A stretch of 59,559 bases of DNA from DATKCN01 sp035513175 (GTDB lineage Bacteria; Chloroflexota; Chloroflexia; Thermomicrobiales; CFX8), in contig DATKCN010000300.1 in the NCBI GenBank assembly GCA_035513175.1, positions 1 through 59,559 on the forward strand, given 5' to 3'. Shown here piece by piece: positions 21,726 through 30,223 of this stretch. The notes under the pieces are model-generated. The model saw only the letters and a list, made by a program, of their open reading frames with translations. It made no database searches and had not been told where the DNA came from. The first letter of the stretch is position 1, and each line of letters opens with the position of its first letter. The position numbers were made by a program, and so were the translations under genes.

Positions 21726-22154
21726 CTAACGATTCAATTGTACGTCCGCGCCGGTAGCGCTACCCGTTTCGTCGTCGCCGAACCAGTCCCGCGCGACCGA
21801 CCGCAGCTCACGGGCCAGCGCGCGAACGTTGTCCGGCACGTCGCCCCGCACCAGGAGCTCAAGCCCAGCGCGCAACTCGAATCGCTCCCACTGCTCGCCA
21901 GCGTCCGTCGCGGCGGGCGCCGCGTCATGGGCCATGCGCTCGCGGATCTCATCGATGCTGAAATGCTTCTCGCGCAGCGTAGCGACGTACTCCAGCTCTC
22001 GCAGGTGATTTGGCGTGAAATATCGCGATCGGCCTCGACCGTGAGCGGGGGAAACGAGCTGATTTGATATGTAAAAGCGGATGGTGCGCCCGGAGACGCC
22101 GCTGGCGTCTTCGAGCTCAGCCAGCGTGAACCGTGAGGATTGGTCGTCGATCAT
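21726..22154 (-). CDS. MerR-family transcriptional regulator
   Basis: About 142 aa. The N-terminal winged-helix segment (FTLAELEDASGVSGRTIRFY) followed by SRYFTPNHLRELEYVATLRE is typical of MerR proteins. The C-terminal part is short, with no obvious metal or drug ligand motif. Start at the ATG at 22154, or at 22166 four codons upstream. It is divergent from the two-TM/btpA/accDA group, whose -10 box lies only about 50 nt away, so it may regulate that group or the ade transcript. The target is inference. Confidence 0.85.
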   Translation of the reverse strand: MIDDQSSRFTLAELEDASGVSGRTIRFYISNQLVSPAHGRGRSRYFTPNHLRELEYVATLREKHFSIDEIRERMAHDAAPAATDAGEQWERFELRAGLELLVRGDVPDNVRALARELRSVARDWFGDDETGSATGADVQLNR

Positions 22155-22199
22155 CGAGCCTTCCATCTCCGCGGTTCATGGACGGACAGCCGCTGGCGA

Positions 22200-22205
22200 T
22201 ATAAT
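22200..22205 (+). promoter_or_regulatory. Consensus -10 box before the two-TM/btpA/accDA group
   Basis: A perfect TATAAT lies about 37 nt upstream of the TTG start at 22242, in the divergent merR intergenic region. A weak -35-like TTCATG is 19 nt upstream. MerR proteins often act on promoters with 19-nt spacers, which makes this a candidate target of the adjacent regulator. Confidence 0.55.
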
Positions 22206-22241
22206 ACGGCGCAGCGAGGCGAGCGCGAGGAAGGGTCTGGC

Positions 22242-22418
22242 TTGATCTACTTCGGACTGTCCGGCGCGGCGATGCTGTATGCGCTGTCGCTACTCTGGAC
22301 GAAGTACGTGAAGAAGACGAAGCGCGCTCACCGTGATCGCGGCGCGTACACGCTCTTCGCGATTTTCATGATGGTCGTGTCCGCGGCGTCCTTTGCCCTT
22401 GGCGTGTTCTCGCAATGA
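22242..22418 (+). CDS. Small two-transmembrane protein
   Basis: 58 aa starting at a TTG that follows AGGAAGGG. Two hydrophobic segments (IYFGLSGAAMLYALSLLW and YTLFAIFMMVVSAASFALGV) are separated by a highly basic loop (KKTKRAHRDRG), so both ends are probably outside. Its stop overlaps the btpA start (ATGA), indicating coupling. Function unknown; small size and position suggest a membrane accessory. Confidence 0.7.
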   Translation: MIYFGLSGAAMLYALSLLWTKYVKKTKRAHRDRGAYTLFAIFMMVVSAASFALGVFSQ

Positions 22419-23188
22419 CGACGCTGATCGGCGTCGTCCACGTGCCAGCGTTGCCGGGCGCGCCGCGTAACGTTCTGTCGCTCGATGACTGCATCCGCCA
22501 CGCCGTGGCTGACGCCGAGGCGCTCCGAGATGGCGGCGCGGACGCGGTGATCGTCGAGAACTTCCACGACTATCCGTTTCGTCGCGACGCGGTAGAGGCA
22601 CACGTCGTCGCCGCGCTGACCGCCGTCTGCCTGGCGATTCGCGCGTCTGTCGCCTGCGAGCTTGGTGTGAACGTGTTGCGGAACGACGCTCTCTCCGCGC
22701 TCGGCATCGCTATGGCGTGTGGCGCGGCCTTCATCCGCGTAAACGTGCACACCGGCGCGATGCTGACCGATCAGGGCATCATCACCGGCCGCGCGGATGA
22801 GACGATGCGGCTGCGTCGCGCGCTCGGCGCCGATCATGTGCGCGTGCTGGCCGACGTGCTCGTCAAGCACGCCGTGCCGCTGGGAGCGTTGCGACTTGCA
22901 GACGCGGTTCGTGACGCCACGGATCGTGGTCTGGCGGATGCGATTATCGTCACCGGCGGCGCAACGGGGATGCCTGCCACACGCGAGGATGTCGAGACGG
23001 CCTGCGGAGCGACGACTGCCCCCGTGTACGTCGGGTCGGGCGTGACGGCAGGCAACGTCGATGCGTTCGTTCCTCCGGCCACCGGCGTCATCGCGGGCAG
23101 CTGGCTCAAACGCGATGGCCTGATCGGCAATCCAGTGGACGCAACGCGCGTGAGGCGGCTTCGTCAGGCGATCGACCGTCTGGCGTGA
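22415..23188 (+). CDS. BtpA/SgcQ-family TIM-barrel protein
   Basis: 257 aa. The segments LIGVVHVPALPGAP near the N-terminus, GGADAVIVENFHDYPF, and the C-terminal VYVGSGVTAGNVDAF match the BtpA family, a TIM-barrel group named for a photosystem I biogenesis factor but mostly of unknown function in non-photosynthetic bacteria. It overlaps the preceding small membrane gene by 4 nt and precedes accDA by 72 nt on the same strand. Confidence 0.85.
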   Translation: MTTLIGVVHVPALPGAPRNVLSLDDCIRHAVADAEALRDGGADAVIVENFHDYPFRRDAVEAHVVAALTAVCLAIRASVACELGVNVLRNDALSALGIAMACGAAFIRVNVHTGAMLTDQGIITGRADETMRLRRALGADHVRVLADVLVKHAVPLGALRLADAVRDATDRGLADAIIVTGGATGMPATREDVETACGATTAPVYVGSGVTAGNVDAFVPPATGVIAGSWLKRDGLIGNPVDATRVRRLRQAIDRLA

Positions 23189-23260
23189 CGATTCGGGTCC
23201 ACCGCGATTCCGGCGGGCATGGGTAGTGAGCTCAGAGAATTCATCGCAAAGGATTGTCCC

Positions 23261-25084
23261 GTGACGAGCACATCTGTACCGCGCGAGAGTTCCACCGACG
23301 TGGACATTGACGATGTTCGCTGCCCGCGCTGCAGCGCGACGATTGGGACGACTGCCAGCTGGCTGATGTACCGCGTCTGCGGCGAATGCGGGCATCACGC
23401 GCAAATTTCGGCGCTCGATCGCATCAAGACGCTGCTCGACGAGGACTCATTCGAGGAGACCAACGCGCGTCTGGTGTCAGTGGACCCGCTCGGCTTCTCC
23501 GATCTGCAGCCCTATCGCGCGCGCGTGCAGGCCGCGCGGGAGAAGACCGGGCTCACGGAAGCGGTGATCACGGGGCGCGGATCGATCCACGGGCACGAGC
23601 TGGTGATCGCCGTCGTCGACTTCGGATTCCTGGGCGGCAGCATGGGCTCGGTCGTCGGCGAGAAGATCGCGTTGGCGTTCGAGCACGCGGTGGACCGCAC
23701 GATTCCGATCGTGAGCGTGGTAGCGAGCGGCGGGGCGCGCATGCAGGAAGGCATGCTGAGCCTGGTGCAGATGGCGAAGACCGCTGCCGCCGCGAAACGC
23801 GCCCACGTGGCGCACGTGCCGTACATCTCAATCCTGACCAACCCCACCACCGGCGGCATGTACGCATCGTTCGCAACGCAGGGCGACATCATCTTTGCGG
23901 AGCCGGGCGCGATGATCGGATTCGCGGGTCCACGGGTGATACAGGGCGTGGCCGGCAAGGACGCTGGGGAGCAGGCGTTGCGCTCGCACACCGCGGAGTT
24001 CCTGGTTGAGCGGGGATTTGTCGACTCGATTATCGACCGTCGACGGCAGCGCAACACGCTTGCGACGTTGCTCAGGCTCATAGCGTCCGGGCAACAGCGC
24101 GTCGTTGCCTCTCCGGCTACGTCGACAATCCCACACCGCGGCGTCGACCTTGCCTGGGATGTCGTGCAGGCAGCGAGGCGCGAGGATCGGCCCACGACCA
24201 TGGACTATATCAGGCGCATCAGCCCGCAGTTCGTCGAGCTGCACGGGGATCGCGCGCACGGAGATGACCCAGCCGTTGTCGCCGGCATCGGTGAAATCGC
24301 GGGACTTGGCGTCGTGTTTCTTGGACATGAGCGCGGCCACGGTGATCCGGTTCGGCGCAACGGCCAGGCGCTGCCGGAGGGCTACCGGAAGGCGCTGCGC
24401 ATGATGCGGCTCGCGCAACGGCTGCGCTGCCCGCTGGTGACGTTCATCGACACGCCCGGCGCGTTTCTGGGGATCGAATCCGAAGAGCGCGGCCTGGCCA
24501 CCTCGATGAGCGAGTGCCTGGCAGAGATGAGCGCCATGGAAGTGCCCGTCGTCGCGACGATCATCGGCGAAGGCGGAAGCGGTGGGGCGCTGGCCTTCGG
24601 CGTCGCCGATCGGGTGCTGATGCAGGAGCACGCCATTTATTCCGTGATTGCCCCGGAGGGCGCCGCCGCCATCCTCTACCGCGATGTGTCACGGGCTCCG
24701 GAGGTGGCCGAGGCGCTGAAGATCACCGCGTTGGACTGCACCAAGCTCGGCGTCGCCGACGTGCTGGTACCGGAGCCAGAAGGAGGCGCGCATCTCGACC
24801 CGGACCTGGCCGCGGCGATGCTGCGCGACGCGCTTGTCTCGGCGCTGGCCGACATTCAGGGCACGAGCGGACGGCGCCTGGCGTCCGAGCGGTATCGGAA
24901 ATTCCGGCAAATGGGGCAGGTGAATACCTACTGGCGCGAGTTTTTGAGCAAGGAAGCGTCGGAACTTGGCATGCTCGTGGCCCGCACCGTCGGCTCCATT
25001 CGAGGCCGGCTGACGAGTCACGACAGCGAGCACCCGCATGACGCCGACGATGGGCCGGCCGAGGACACCCCGCGCGATGGATGA
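23261..25084 (+). CDS. accDA: Fused acetyl-CoA carboxylase carboxyltransferase (beta-alpha, AccD-AccA)
   Basis: 607 aa single-chain carboxyltransferase that moves CO2 from carboxybiotin to acetyl-CoA for fatty acid synthesis. The N-terminal half is AccD-like, with a zinc ribbon (CPRC and CGEC) and VVASGGARMQEG. The C-terminal half is AccA-like, with PEGYRKALRMMRLAQ, FIDTPGAFLGIESEERG and IGEGGSGGALAFGVADRVLM. I start at the GTG at 23261, which follows AAAGGA, rather than at an upstream ATG at 23219. No accB or accC is nearby. The stop overlaps the next gene's start by 8 nt. A related acyl-CoA carboxylase role cannot be excluded. Confidence 0.92.
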   Translation: MTSTSVPRESSTDVDIDDVRCPRCSATIGTTASWLMYRVCGECGHHAQISALDRIKTLLDEDSFEETNARLVSVDPLGFSDLQPYRARVQAAREKTGLTEAVITGRGSIHGHELVIAVVDFGFLGGSMGSVVGEKIALAFEHAVDRTIPIVSVVASGGARMQEGMLSLVQMAKTAAAAKRAHVAHVPYISILTNPTTGGMYASFATQGDIIFAEPGAMIGFAGPRVIQGVAGKDAGEQALRSHTAEFLVERGFVDSIIDRRRQRNTLATLLRLIASGQQRVVASPATSTIPHRGVDLAWDVVQAARREDRPTTMDYIRRISPQFVELHGDRAHGDDPAVVAGIGEIAGLGVVFLGHERGHGDPVRRNGQALPEGYRKALRMMRLAQRLRCPLVTFIDTPGAFLGIESEERGLATSMSECLAEMSAMEVPVVATIIGEGGSGGALAFGVADRVLMQEHAIYSVIAPEGAAAILYRDVSRAPEVAEALKITALDCTKLGVADVLVPEPEGGAHLDPDLAAAMLRDALVSALADIQGTSGRRLASERYRKFRQMGQVNTYWREFLSKEASELGMLVARTVGSIRGRLTSHDSEHPHDADDGPAEDTPRDG

Positions 25085-26258
25085 CGCGAGCTGGCGCCGG
25101 CGGACGCGCGAGCGGCTCCTGACCAGACGGCAGTTCCTGCGCGCGGCGGGCATCGTAGTGGGCGGCGTCACGCTGGCCTCGTGCGGATCGAACGGCGAGG
25201 ATTCGACGCCAAGCGTGCCAACACCGGCGCCGTCGCCGACGCCTGAGCGGCTCGTCGAGGCAGTCGAAGGGTACGACGACGCCGGTCTCTGGGTGGGCCG
25301 GTCACTGACAATCACGAGCTGGGGCGGCGAGTACCAGGACGCTCAGGAAAGGGCGATCTTCGAGCCGTTTCAGCGTCTGACGGGCGCCATTGTCGAGACC
25401 GACACGACCGACGCGGCGTCGTTGCGCCGGCAGGTGCTGGAGGACGACGTGGACTGGGACGTGTGCGACGTGCTGCTTGAGGACGTGCTACCAATGGCGA
25501 ACCTCGGCGTGATCGAGTTGCTGGACTACAGCACGATCCGGTCGCAAGACATCTACCCGGACGTGCGCATGGAGCACGGCGTCGGATCGAGCTACTACTC
25601 AACGATCCTCGCGTATCGTCCCGACCGCTGGCCCGATCAGCCGCCGCCCTCTGGCTGGAAGGACTTCTGGGATGTCGAGAGGTATCCCGGCACGCGCGGC
25701 CTGCATCGCGACGCGCAGACGACGCTGGAGTTCGCGCTGCTGTCTGACGGTGTGGCGCCGGCAGACCTTTATCCACTCGACCTCGATCGCGCGTTCGGAC
25801 GGCTGACCGAGGTGCAGACCAATCTGGTGTTGTGGTGGGAACAGGGGGCACAGCCGACGCAAATGATCTCGACCGGGGACCTCGATCTCGTCGGCGCCTG
25901 GAACAGCCGCATCGAGCGCATCCGGCAGGAAGGAGCGCCCGTCGAGATACAGTGGAACGGCGGCGCGCTCTCAGGCGACGCCTGGGTGATCCCCCGCAAC
26001 GCTCCCAACCTGGATATCGCGCTCGATTTCATCAATTTCGCGACGCGCCCGGAGGTGTCGGCCGCGTTCTCGTCACTGGTTCCGTTCGGGCCGGTGAACC
26101 GCCTGGCGTTCGAACATCTACCGGAGCAGATCGCGGAGCGGCTGCCGTCATTCCCGGCCAACAAGGATGTGCAGTTCACGATTGACTTCAGCTGGTGGTT
26201 CAACCACCGCGACGCCGTCGACGAGCGCTTCGACCAATGGTTCGCCGATCACCCGTGA
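25077..26258 (+). CDS. Tat-exported lipoprotein, PotD-like ABC transporter substrate-binding protein
   Basis: 393 aa periplasmic-type binding protein anchored as a lipoprotein. The N-terminus has a twin-arginine motif (TRRQFLRAAG) followed by a hydrophobic stretch ending in a lipobox (TLASC), then a Pro/Thr/Ser-rich linker. The mature part (LTITSWGGEYQDAQERAIFEPF, ALDFINFATRPEVSAAF) resembles spermidine/putrescine-type solute-binding proteins. I use the ATG at 25077, overlapping the accDA stop; 25038 is an upstream alternative. No permease or ATPase gene is adjacent, so the transporter partner is elsewhere or missing. Confidence 0.85.
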   Translation: MDDASWRRRTRERLLTRRQFLRAAGIVVGGVTLASCGSNGEDSTPSVPTPAPSPTPERLVEAVEGYDDAGLWVGRSLTITSWGGEYQDAQERAIFEPFQRLTGAIVETDTTDAASLRRQVLEDDVDWDVCDVLLEDVLPMANLGVIELLDYSTIRSQDIYPDVRMEHGVGSSYYSTILAYRPDRWPDQPPPSGWKDFWDVERYPGTRGLHRDAQTTLEFALLSDGVAPADLYPLDLDRAFGRLTEVQTNLVLWWEQGAQPTQMISTGDLDLVGAWNSRIERIRQEGAPVEIQWNGGALSGDAWVIPRNAPNLDIALDFINFATRPEVSAAFSSLVPFGPVNRLAFEHLPEQIAERLPSFPANKDVQFTIDFSWWFNHRDAVDERFDQWFADHP

Positions 26259-26282
26259 TCGTTATCGCGCGAGATTGTATGG

Positions 26283-26909
26283 CTAGCGCGGTGGCGCCGG
26301 CAGTGTAGTGGCGCGCTCGAAGGCGATCGCCGCCTCAATCGGATCGGACAGCGACACCGCATAGTCGGACTCCAGATCGCGCGTCAATCCGGCCTCGACA
26401 TCAACTCCGGCGACAGCGGCCACGATCGGCCTGACGTGCGTCGTGAAACCTCCCACGTCAAACGGCGCCAGCACCGCGTCAAACAACGCGATCTCGAGCT
26501 CCAGCAGACGCTTCGGCGCAACGTCAGCCAGCGTCCACGGCAGGTATGCTCGGAGCAGCCTCTGGCGACTGACATTGGCGATCCAGCGACACAGCTCTCG
26601 ATCGAGCCCTCCGACCGCCACAGCGACGTCCAGCAGGGCGATTTCTCGCGTGACCCATTCCAGCAGCGACGCGCCGGAGCGCGGCTCGTAGGTGTGGTAC
26701 TGAATGGTCGGGAACGCGTCGAAGAAGTGCCGCGCCGCTGCGGCTCCGGCCTGCTCCATCGTGCGCACGAACGCGGGGTTTCGGCGGGACTCGACGACGC
26801 GCACGTCGTGCCCGCGCAGCGCGAGCCCGTGAGCCAGCCCGCGCGTCAGCAACGCAGCCGGGTTATCGACATACCCGATGACGCTTCCGGTGAAGAACGT
26901 GACCCTCAA
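26283..26909 (-). CDS. Hypothetical protein, GT-B N-domain-like
   Basis: About 208 aa from the TTG at 26909, preceded by a GGGGGA site. The opening LRVTFFTGSVIGY, then LALRGHDVRVVESRRNP, resembles the N-terminal Rossmann half of a GT-B glycosyltransferase (CgeB-like), but the C-terminal nucleotide-sugar domain is absent. It could be a truncated enzyme or a distinct small protein. The frame is open to an ATG at 27089, but that extension overlaps the divergent RidA gene and looks less protein-like. Confidence 0.5.
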   Translation of the reverse strand: MRVTFFTGSVIGYVDNPAALLTRGLAHGLALRGHDVRVVESRRNPAFVRTMEQAGAAAARHFFDAFPTIQYHTYEPRSGASLLEWVTREIALLDVAVAVGGLDRELCRWIANVSRQRLLRAYLPWTLADVAPKRLLELEIALFDAVLAPFDVGGFTTHVRPIVAAVAGVDVEAGLTRDLESDYAVSLSDPIEAAIAFERATTLPAPPR

Positions 26910-27081
26910 TGCGCGGTCCCCCAGGTCCGTCGCGAATGATGCCACGGAGGGTCGTCCGGCCCCGGAGAGCCGGAGCTGGATGTGCGCTCGCAACAGCTTG
27001 AACGATTGCGCCCAGGCCGGCGCTGGTGGAAGATAGAGCGTGCGCTCGTGCGCGCCGTACATCAGATGAGAGGGGAGATCG

Positions 27082-27540
27082 ATGCACATCGAAGCACGGC
27101 TTCAGGAACTGGGACTCGAGCTGCCGGCGCCGCCGGCGCCGATTGCGAACTACGTGCGCTACGTTCAGGTCGGGAACCTGCTGTTCATGGCCGGTCACGG
27201 TCCGAACCGGGACGGCGTGCCGGTGTATCGCGGTCAGTTGGGGTCCGAGGTGTCGATCGAGACGGGCTACGAGGCGGCACGCTCGACGGCGCTCAACCTG
27301 CTTGCGAGCTGCCGGGAGGCCCTCGGCGACCTCGATCGCGTGAAGCGGGTCGTCAAGGTGCTGGGCATGGTCAACTCCGCGCCCGGCTTTGGCGATCAGC
27401 CGAAGGTGATAAACGGCTTTTCCGACCTGATGGTGGAGCTGTTCGGGGAAGCGGGCAGGCACGCGCGTTCCGCGGTCGGCATGGCGGCATTGCCGGGGGG
27501 CATTCCGGTAGAGATTGAAATGATTCTCGAGGTCGAGTAA
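27082..27540 (+). CDS. RidA/YjgF/YER057c/UK114-family protein
   Basis: 152 aa. This family hydrolyses reactive enamine/imine intermediates made by PLP enzymes, or has related deaminase roles. The segments LLFMAGHGPNRDG and RHARSAVGMAALPGGIPVEIE match the longer RidA-like subgroup (the archetype is about 130 aa), and the arginine that binds the carboxylate is present in the RHARSAVG segment. The ATG at 27082 follows GAGGGGAG. It is convergent with the flotillin gene. Confidence 0.88.
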   Translation: MHIEARLQELGLELPAPPAPIANYVRYVQVGNLLFMAGHGPNRDGVPVYRGQLGSEVSIETGYEAARSTALNLLASCREALGDLDRVKRVVKVLGMVNSAPGFGDQPKVINGFSDLMVELFGEAGRHARSAVGMAALPGGIPVEIEMILEVE

Positions 27541-27545
27541 CAGCC

Positions 27546-27574
27546 GGGGGTCGGTCAACACTCGACCGGCCCCC
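27546..27574. terminator. GC-rich hairpin between convergent ridA-like and flotillin genes
   Basis: An 11-bp stem (GGGGGTCGGTC paired with GACCGGCCCCC, one G-T pair) with a 7-nt loop lies just after the RidA stop and before the flotillin stop. It can serve both strands; no strong T tract follows. Confidence 0.5.
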
Positions 27575-27596
27575 GCTCATTGGCGCGCCGAGCGCG

Positions 27597-29252
27597 TCAA
27601 TCGTCAACGGCAGGTGACTTCTTCTTCGGTTCGGCGTCGATGACGGTGCGGCCGTTGCCCGTGTCCTCGGCGCCGATGCCGGTCTTGTCGCGCACTACCT
27701 GCTTGAGGTCGATGCCCGTGACGGCCGCGAAGCTTTCGGTCATGCGCTCGACAATCATGGGAAGCTCGCCGGCGTAGCGGCCCAGCGAGCCGCTGCCGTT
27801 CGATCCGAGTCCGTTCGACCCGCCGCCGTCGATCAGGACGACCTTGTCGATCGTTGATAGCGGCAGCGCTGCAGCCTCGACGACCTTGGGGAGCTGCTCG
27901 ACAAATGCCTGGTACATCAGGAGCTGAATCGCCTCTGGGCCATACGCGTTGAGCGCTTCGGCCAGCTGCGTCTTGCCCTCAGCCTCCGCGAGCAGCGCGG
28001 CACGCGTGCCTTCAGCCTCGGCCAGCAGTTGCGCCCGACGGCCCTCCGCCACTGCCAGCAGCTCTGCTCGTGTCGCTTCCGCCAGCGCCTTCTTAGCCTC
28101 GGCGTCCGCCAGACCCTCCTGCCGCACGCGCGCCGCCTCACCCGCGCCGAGCAGCTCGCGCTGGCGCGATTCTGCCTGCGCGCGGGTGATGATCGCCTGC
28201 TGTTCGCCTTCGGCCTTCAGAATCGTCGCCTGACGCGCGCCCTCGGCGGTAATGATGGTCGCCTGTCGCTCAGCCTCGGCCTGCTTGAGCACGGTCGCTT
28301 CCAGCTCGCGCTCCTTGCGCTTGGCCTCCATCTCCTGCACGGAAATGGCCGCCTCGGTGCGCGCCAGCTCGACGTTCTGTTGGGCGACGACGACTTCGCG
28401 CTGCGCCTCGGCCTGCGCCAGCGGGCCCGCCTGCGCTGCCCGCGCCTGTTCAGACAGTACAGCCGCCTCGTAGGTGGCCTTGGCGACGTTCGTGTCACGC
28501 TGCGCGGAGGCGATCTCCGCTTCCGCGCGCGCCTCGGCAGTCGCCGCCAGCTGCATCGCGGACGCGGAGCGGGTGCGGGCGTCGCGATCGGCCTCGGCGC
28601 GCCCGATTTCCGCGTCGCGCTTGACCTCAGCCGTTCGACGCTGACCGAGGGCTTCAAGGTAGCCGTTCGGATCGCTGATCTGCTGGATTGTCAGCACGTC
28701 GATGTCGATGCCCATGCGGCGCAGATCCTCGGCTGACTCGGCCGTCATGCGCTGCGCGAATGCCTGGCGGTCGGTGTTGATCTCTTCGACGGTTAACGTG
28801 CCGAGGATCGAGCGGAGGTGACCTTCCATCGTCTGGAAGATCACGTTCTGGATGGTTGCCTGATCCATCCCCAGAAAGCGCTCAATCGCGTTGCCGATCG
28901 AAAAGTCATCGCCTCCGATCTTGACGTTCGCCACGGCGTCTACGGACACCGGCACGCCCTCGGACGTATAGGCTGATGATATGCGCAATGGGATGGTGAT
29001 GACGTTGAGCGACAGGTAGTCGACGCGTTCGCGGATCGGGACGCGAACGCTGGAGCCACCCTTGATGATGCGATAGCCAACCGTCTGGCGCTCCCCGGTC
29101 TCCGGATTGACGATGGTGCGCTTGCGACCGGAGAAGATCGCGACGGTGCTCGGCGCAACCTTGATGATGTTGGCGTTGACCAGATACAGCATTCCAGCCA
29201 TGGCCGCGAGAATGAACAGGACCCCGATCGTGATCACAAAGTAGTCACCCAC
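27597..29252 (-). CDS. Flotillin-like SPFH-domain membrane protein
   Basis: 551 aa. One N-terminal membrane segment (FVITIGVLFILAAMAGMLYLV) precedes an SPFH/band-7 domain (VPIRERVDYLSLNVITIPLR, VEEINTDRQAFAQRM). A long Ala/Glu-rich coiled coil follows (about residues 190-450), then a short C-terminal domain (EALNAYGPEAIQLLMYQ). Flotillins scaffold ordered membrane microdomains. It follows an NfeD-like gene by 24 nt on the same strand, the classic bacterial flotillin-NfeD pair. Confidence 0.93.
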   Translation of the reverse strand: MGDYFVITIGVLFILAAMAGMLYLVNANIIKVAPSTVAIFSGRKRTIVNPETGERQTVGYRIIKGGSSVRVPIRERVDYLSLNVITIPLRISSAYTSEGVPVSVDAVANVKIGGDDFSIGNAIERFLGMDQATIQNVIFQTMEGHLRSILGTLTVEEINTDRQAFAQRMTAESAEDLRRMGIDIDVLTIQQISDPNGYLEALGQRRTAEVKRDAEIGRAEADRDARTRSASAMQLAATAEARAEAEIASAQRDTNVAKATYEAAVLSEQARAAQAGPLAQAEAQREVVVAQQNVELARTEAAISVQEMEAKRKERELEATVLKQAEAERQATIITAEGARQATILKAEGEQQAIITRAQAESRQRELLGAGEAARVRQEGLADAEAKKALAEATRAELLAVAEGRRAQLLAEAEGTRAALLAEAEGKTQLAEALNAYGPEAIQLLMYQAFVEQLPKVVEAAALPLSTIDKVVLIDGGGSNGLGSNGSGSLGRYAGELPMIVERMTESFAAVTGIDLKQVVRDKTGIGAEDTGNGRTVIDAEPKKKSPAVDD

Positions 29253-29276
29253 GGTACATCTCCTTTGACGACGCGC

Positions 29277-29837
29277 CTACGCCGGGTCTTCGGACGTCGC
29301 AGCCAGGGGCGCGTCCGTGCGTTCAACCAGAACAACGTTGCCGAGCGACTGAACGATGCGCACCGACGAGCCGGCCGCGATTGCCTGCCCGTCCATCGAT
29401 CGCGCGAGGATGTGCCTCGTGCTGTCCGCGGCGGGGACAAGGATCTCGCCCACCGACGCTGCCGAAATGCCGACTGTCACCTGCGCCTGCCGTCCAACCA
29501 GCGAGGCGACCGAGATGTCAGTAGACGCCGAACCTTTGTAGAGCATCGACAGCAGCCACCACATCATCGCGCCGATCAGCAGCGCCGCGAGTCCCGCGGT
29601 GAGCGCGCTCAGCAACGCACTCCAATCGTAGTAGCTAACGATCATGCCGGTCGCGCCAAAGGCGGTGAGCCCAACCGCGATGACCTTTCCGGACAGCGGA
29701 TGCACGCCATCATCGACATCGAATTCGAAGAAGTCCACGACCTCGCCGAACGCGATCGACACGACGAGGAAGAGGAGGCCCGCCAGCGCGAGCACGAAAT
29801 AGAGGAGCACCTCTGTCTCCGTTTCAGGACAGTCCAA
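29277..29837 (-). CDS. NfeD-like membrane protein
   Basis: 186 aa. N-terminal membrane helices (LLYFVLALAGLLFLVVS, IAVGLTAFGATGMIVSYY, LLSALTAGLAALLIGAMMWW) are followed by a small soluble OB-fold-type domain (GRQAQVTVGISAASVGEIL). This architecture is typical of short NfeD proteins that partner flotillins. It is first in a two-gene operon with the flotillin. The start at 29837 could be a few codons further in. Confidence 0.85.
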   Translation of the reverse strand: MDCPETETEVLLYFVLALAGLLFLVVSIAFGEVVDFFEFDVDDGVHPLSGKVIAVGLTAFGATGMIVSYYDWSALLSALTAGLAALLIGAMMWWLLSMLYKGSASTDISVASLVGRQAQVTVGISAASVGEILVPAADSTRHILARSMDGQAIAAGSSVRIVQSLGNVVLVERTDAPLAATSEDPA

Positions 29838-30223
29838 CCGGGGAGAGACGAACGAGGCTCAGCCGACCCTCACCACGATCCTCAAGACGACGGCGTATGA
29901 ACCAATCGTATCCGAAGCTGGAATGATTGTCTATCGCGCCAACCGTGTATTCAGCCGATGCCTGCCCGCGTCATCTCACGGGGCGCGCGACGCTTGTGCG
30001 GCGGCATGGCGAGACTGATTCGGTGGCTGCCACGCGCCGATGTCGCCACCTGCACGATGCGCTGCTGGATCGATCCGCGACACGTCAGAGGCGACGCGGT
30101 CTCAGTCCAGGACGAGACTCAACGAGCGCGTCGTCAACGTGCCAGGCTCCGAGCTCCGATGACATCGCGCGGCGAGTTGCGCGGTCGTGACGGTGGTGGA
30201 CACGAAGCGTCACCGCTCCCGGA
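29838..30223. other. Intergenic region without a convincing gene
   Basis: About 386 nt between the NfeD start and the M20 gene stop. The open frames here are short and Arg/Ala-rich, with no recognisable domain or good ribosome site. I see no RNA gene or repeat. It must contain the promoter of the NfeD-flotillin pair, but I cannot place it with confidence. Confidence 0.5.

Noticed and set aside
29838..30223. Open frames at 29927-30190 and 29958-30245 on the plus strand as genes
   Set aside because: Arg/Ala-rich composition, no domain, no proper ribosome site; they look like chance frames in GC-rich DNA.
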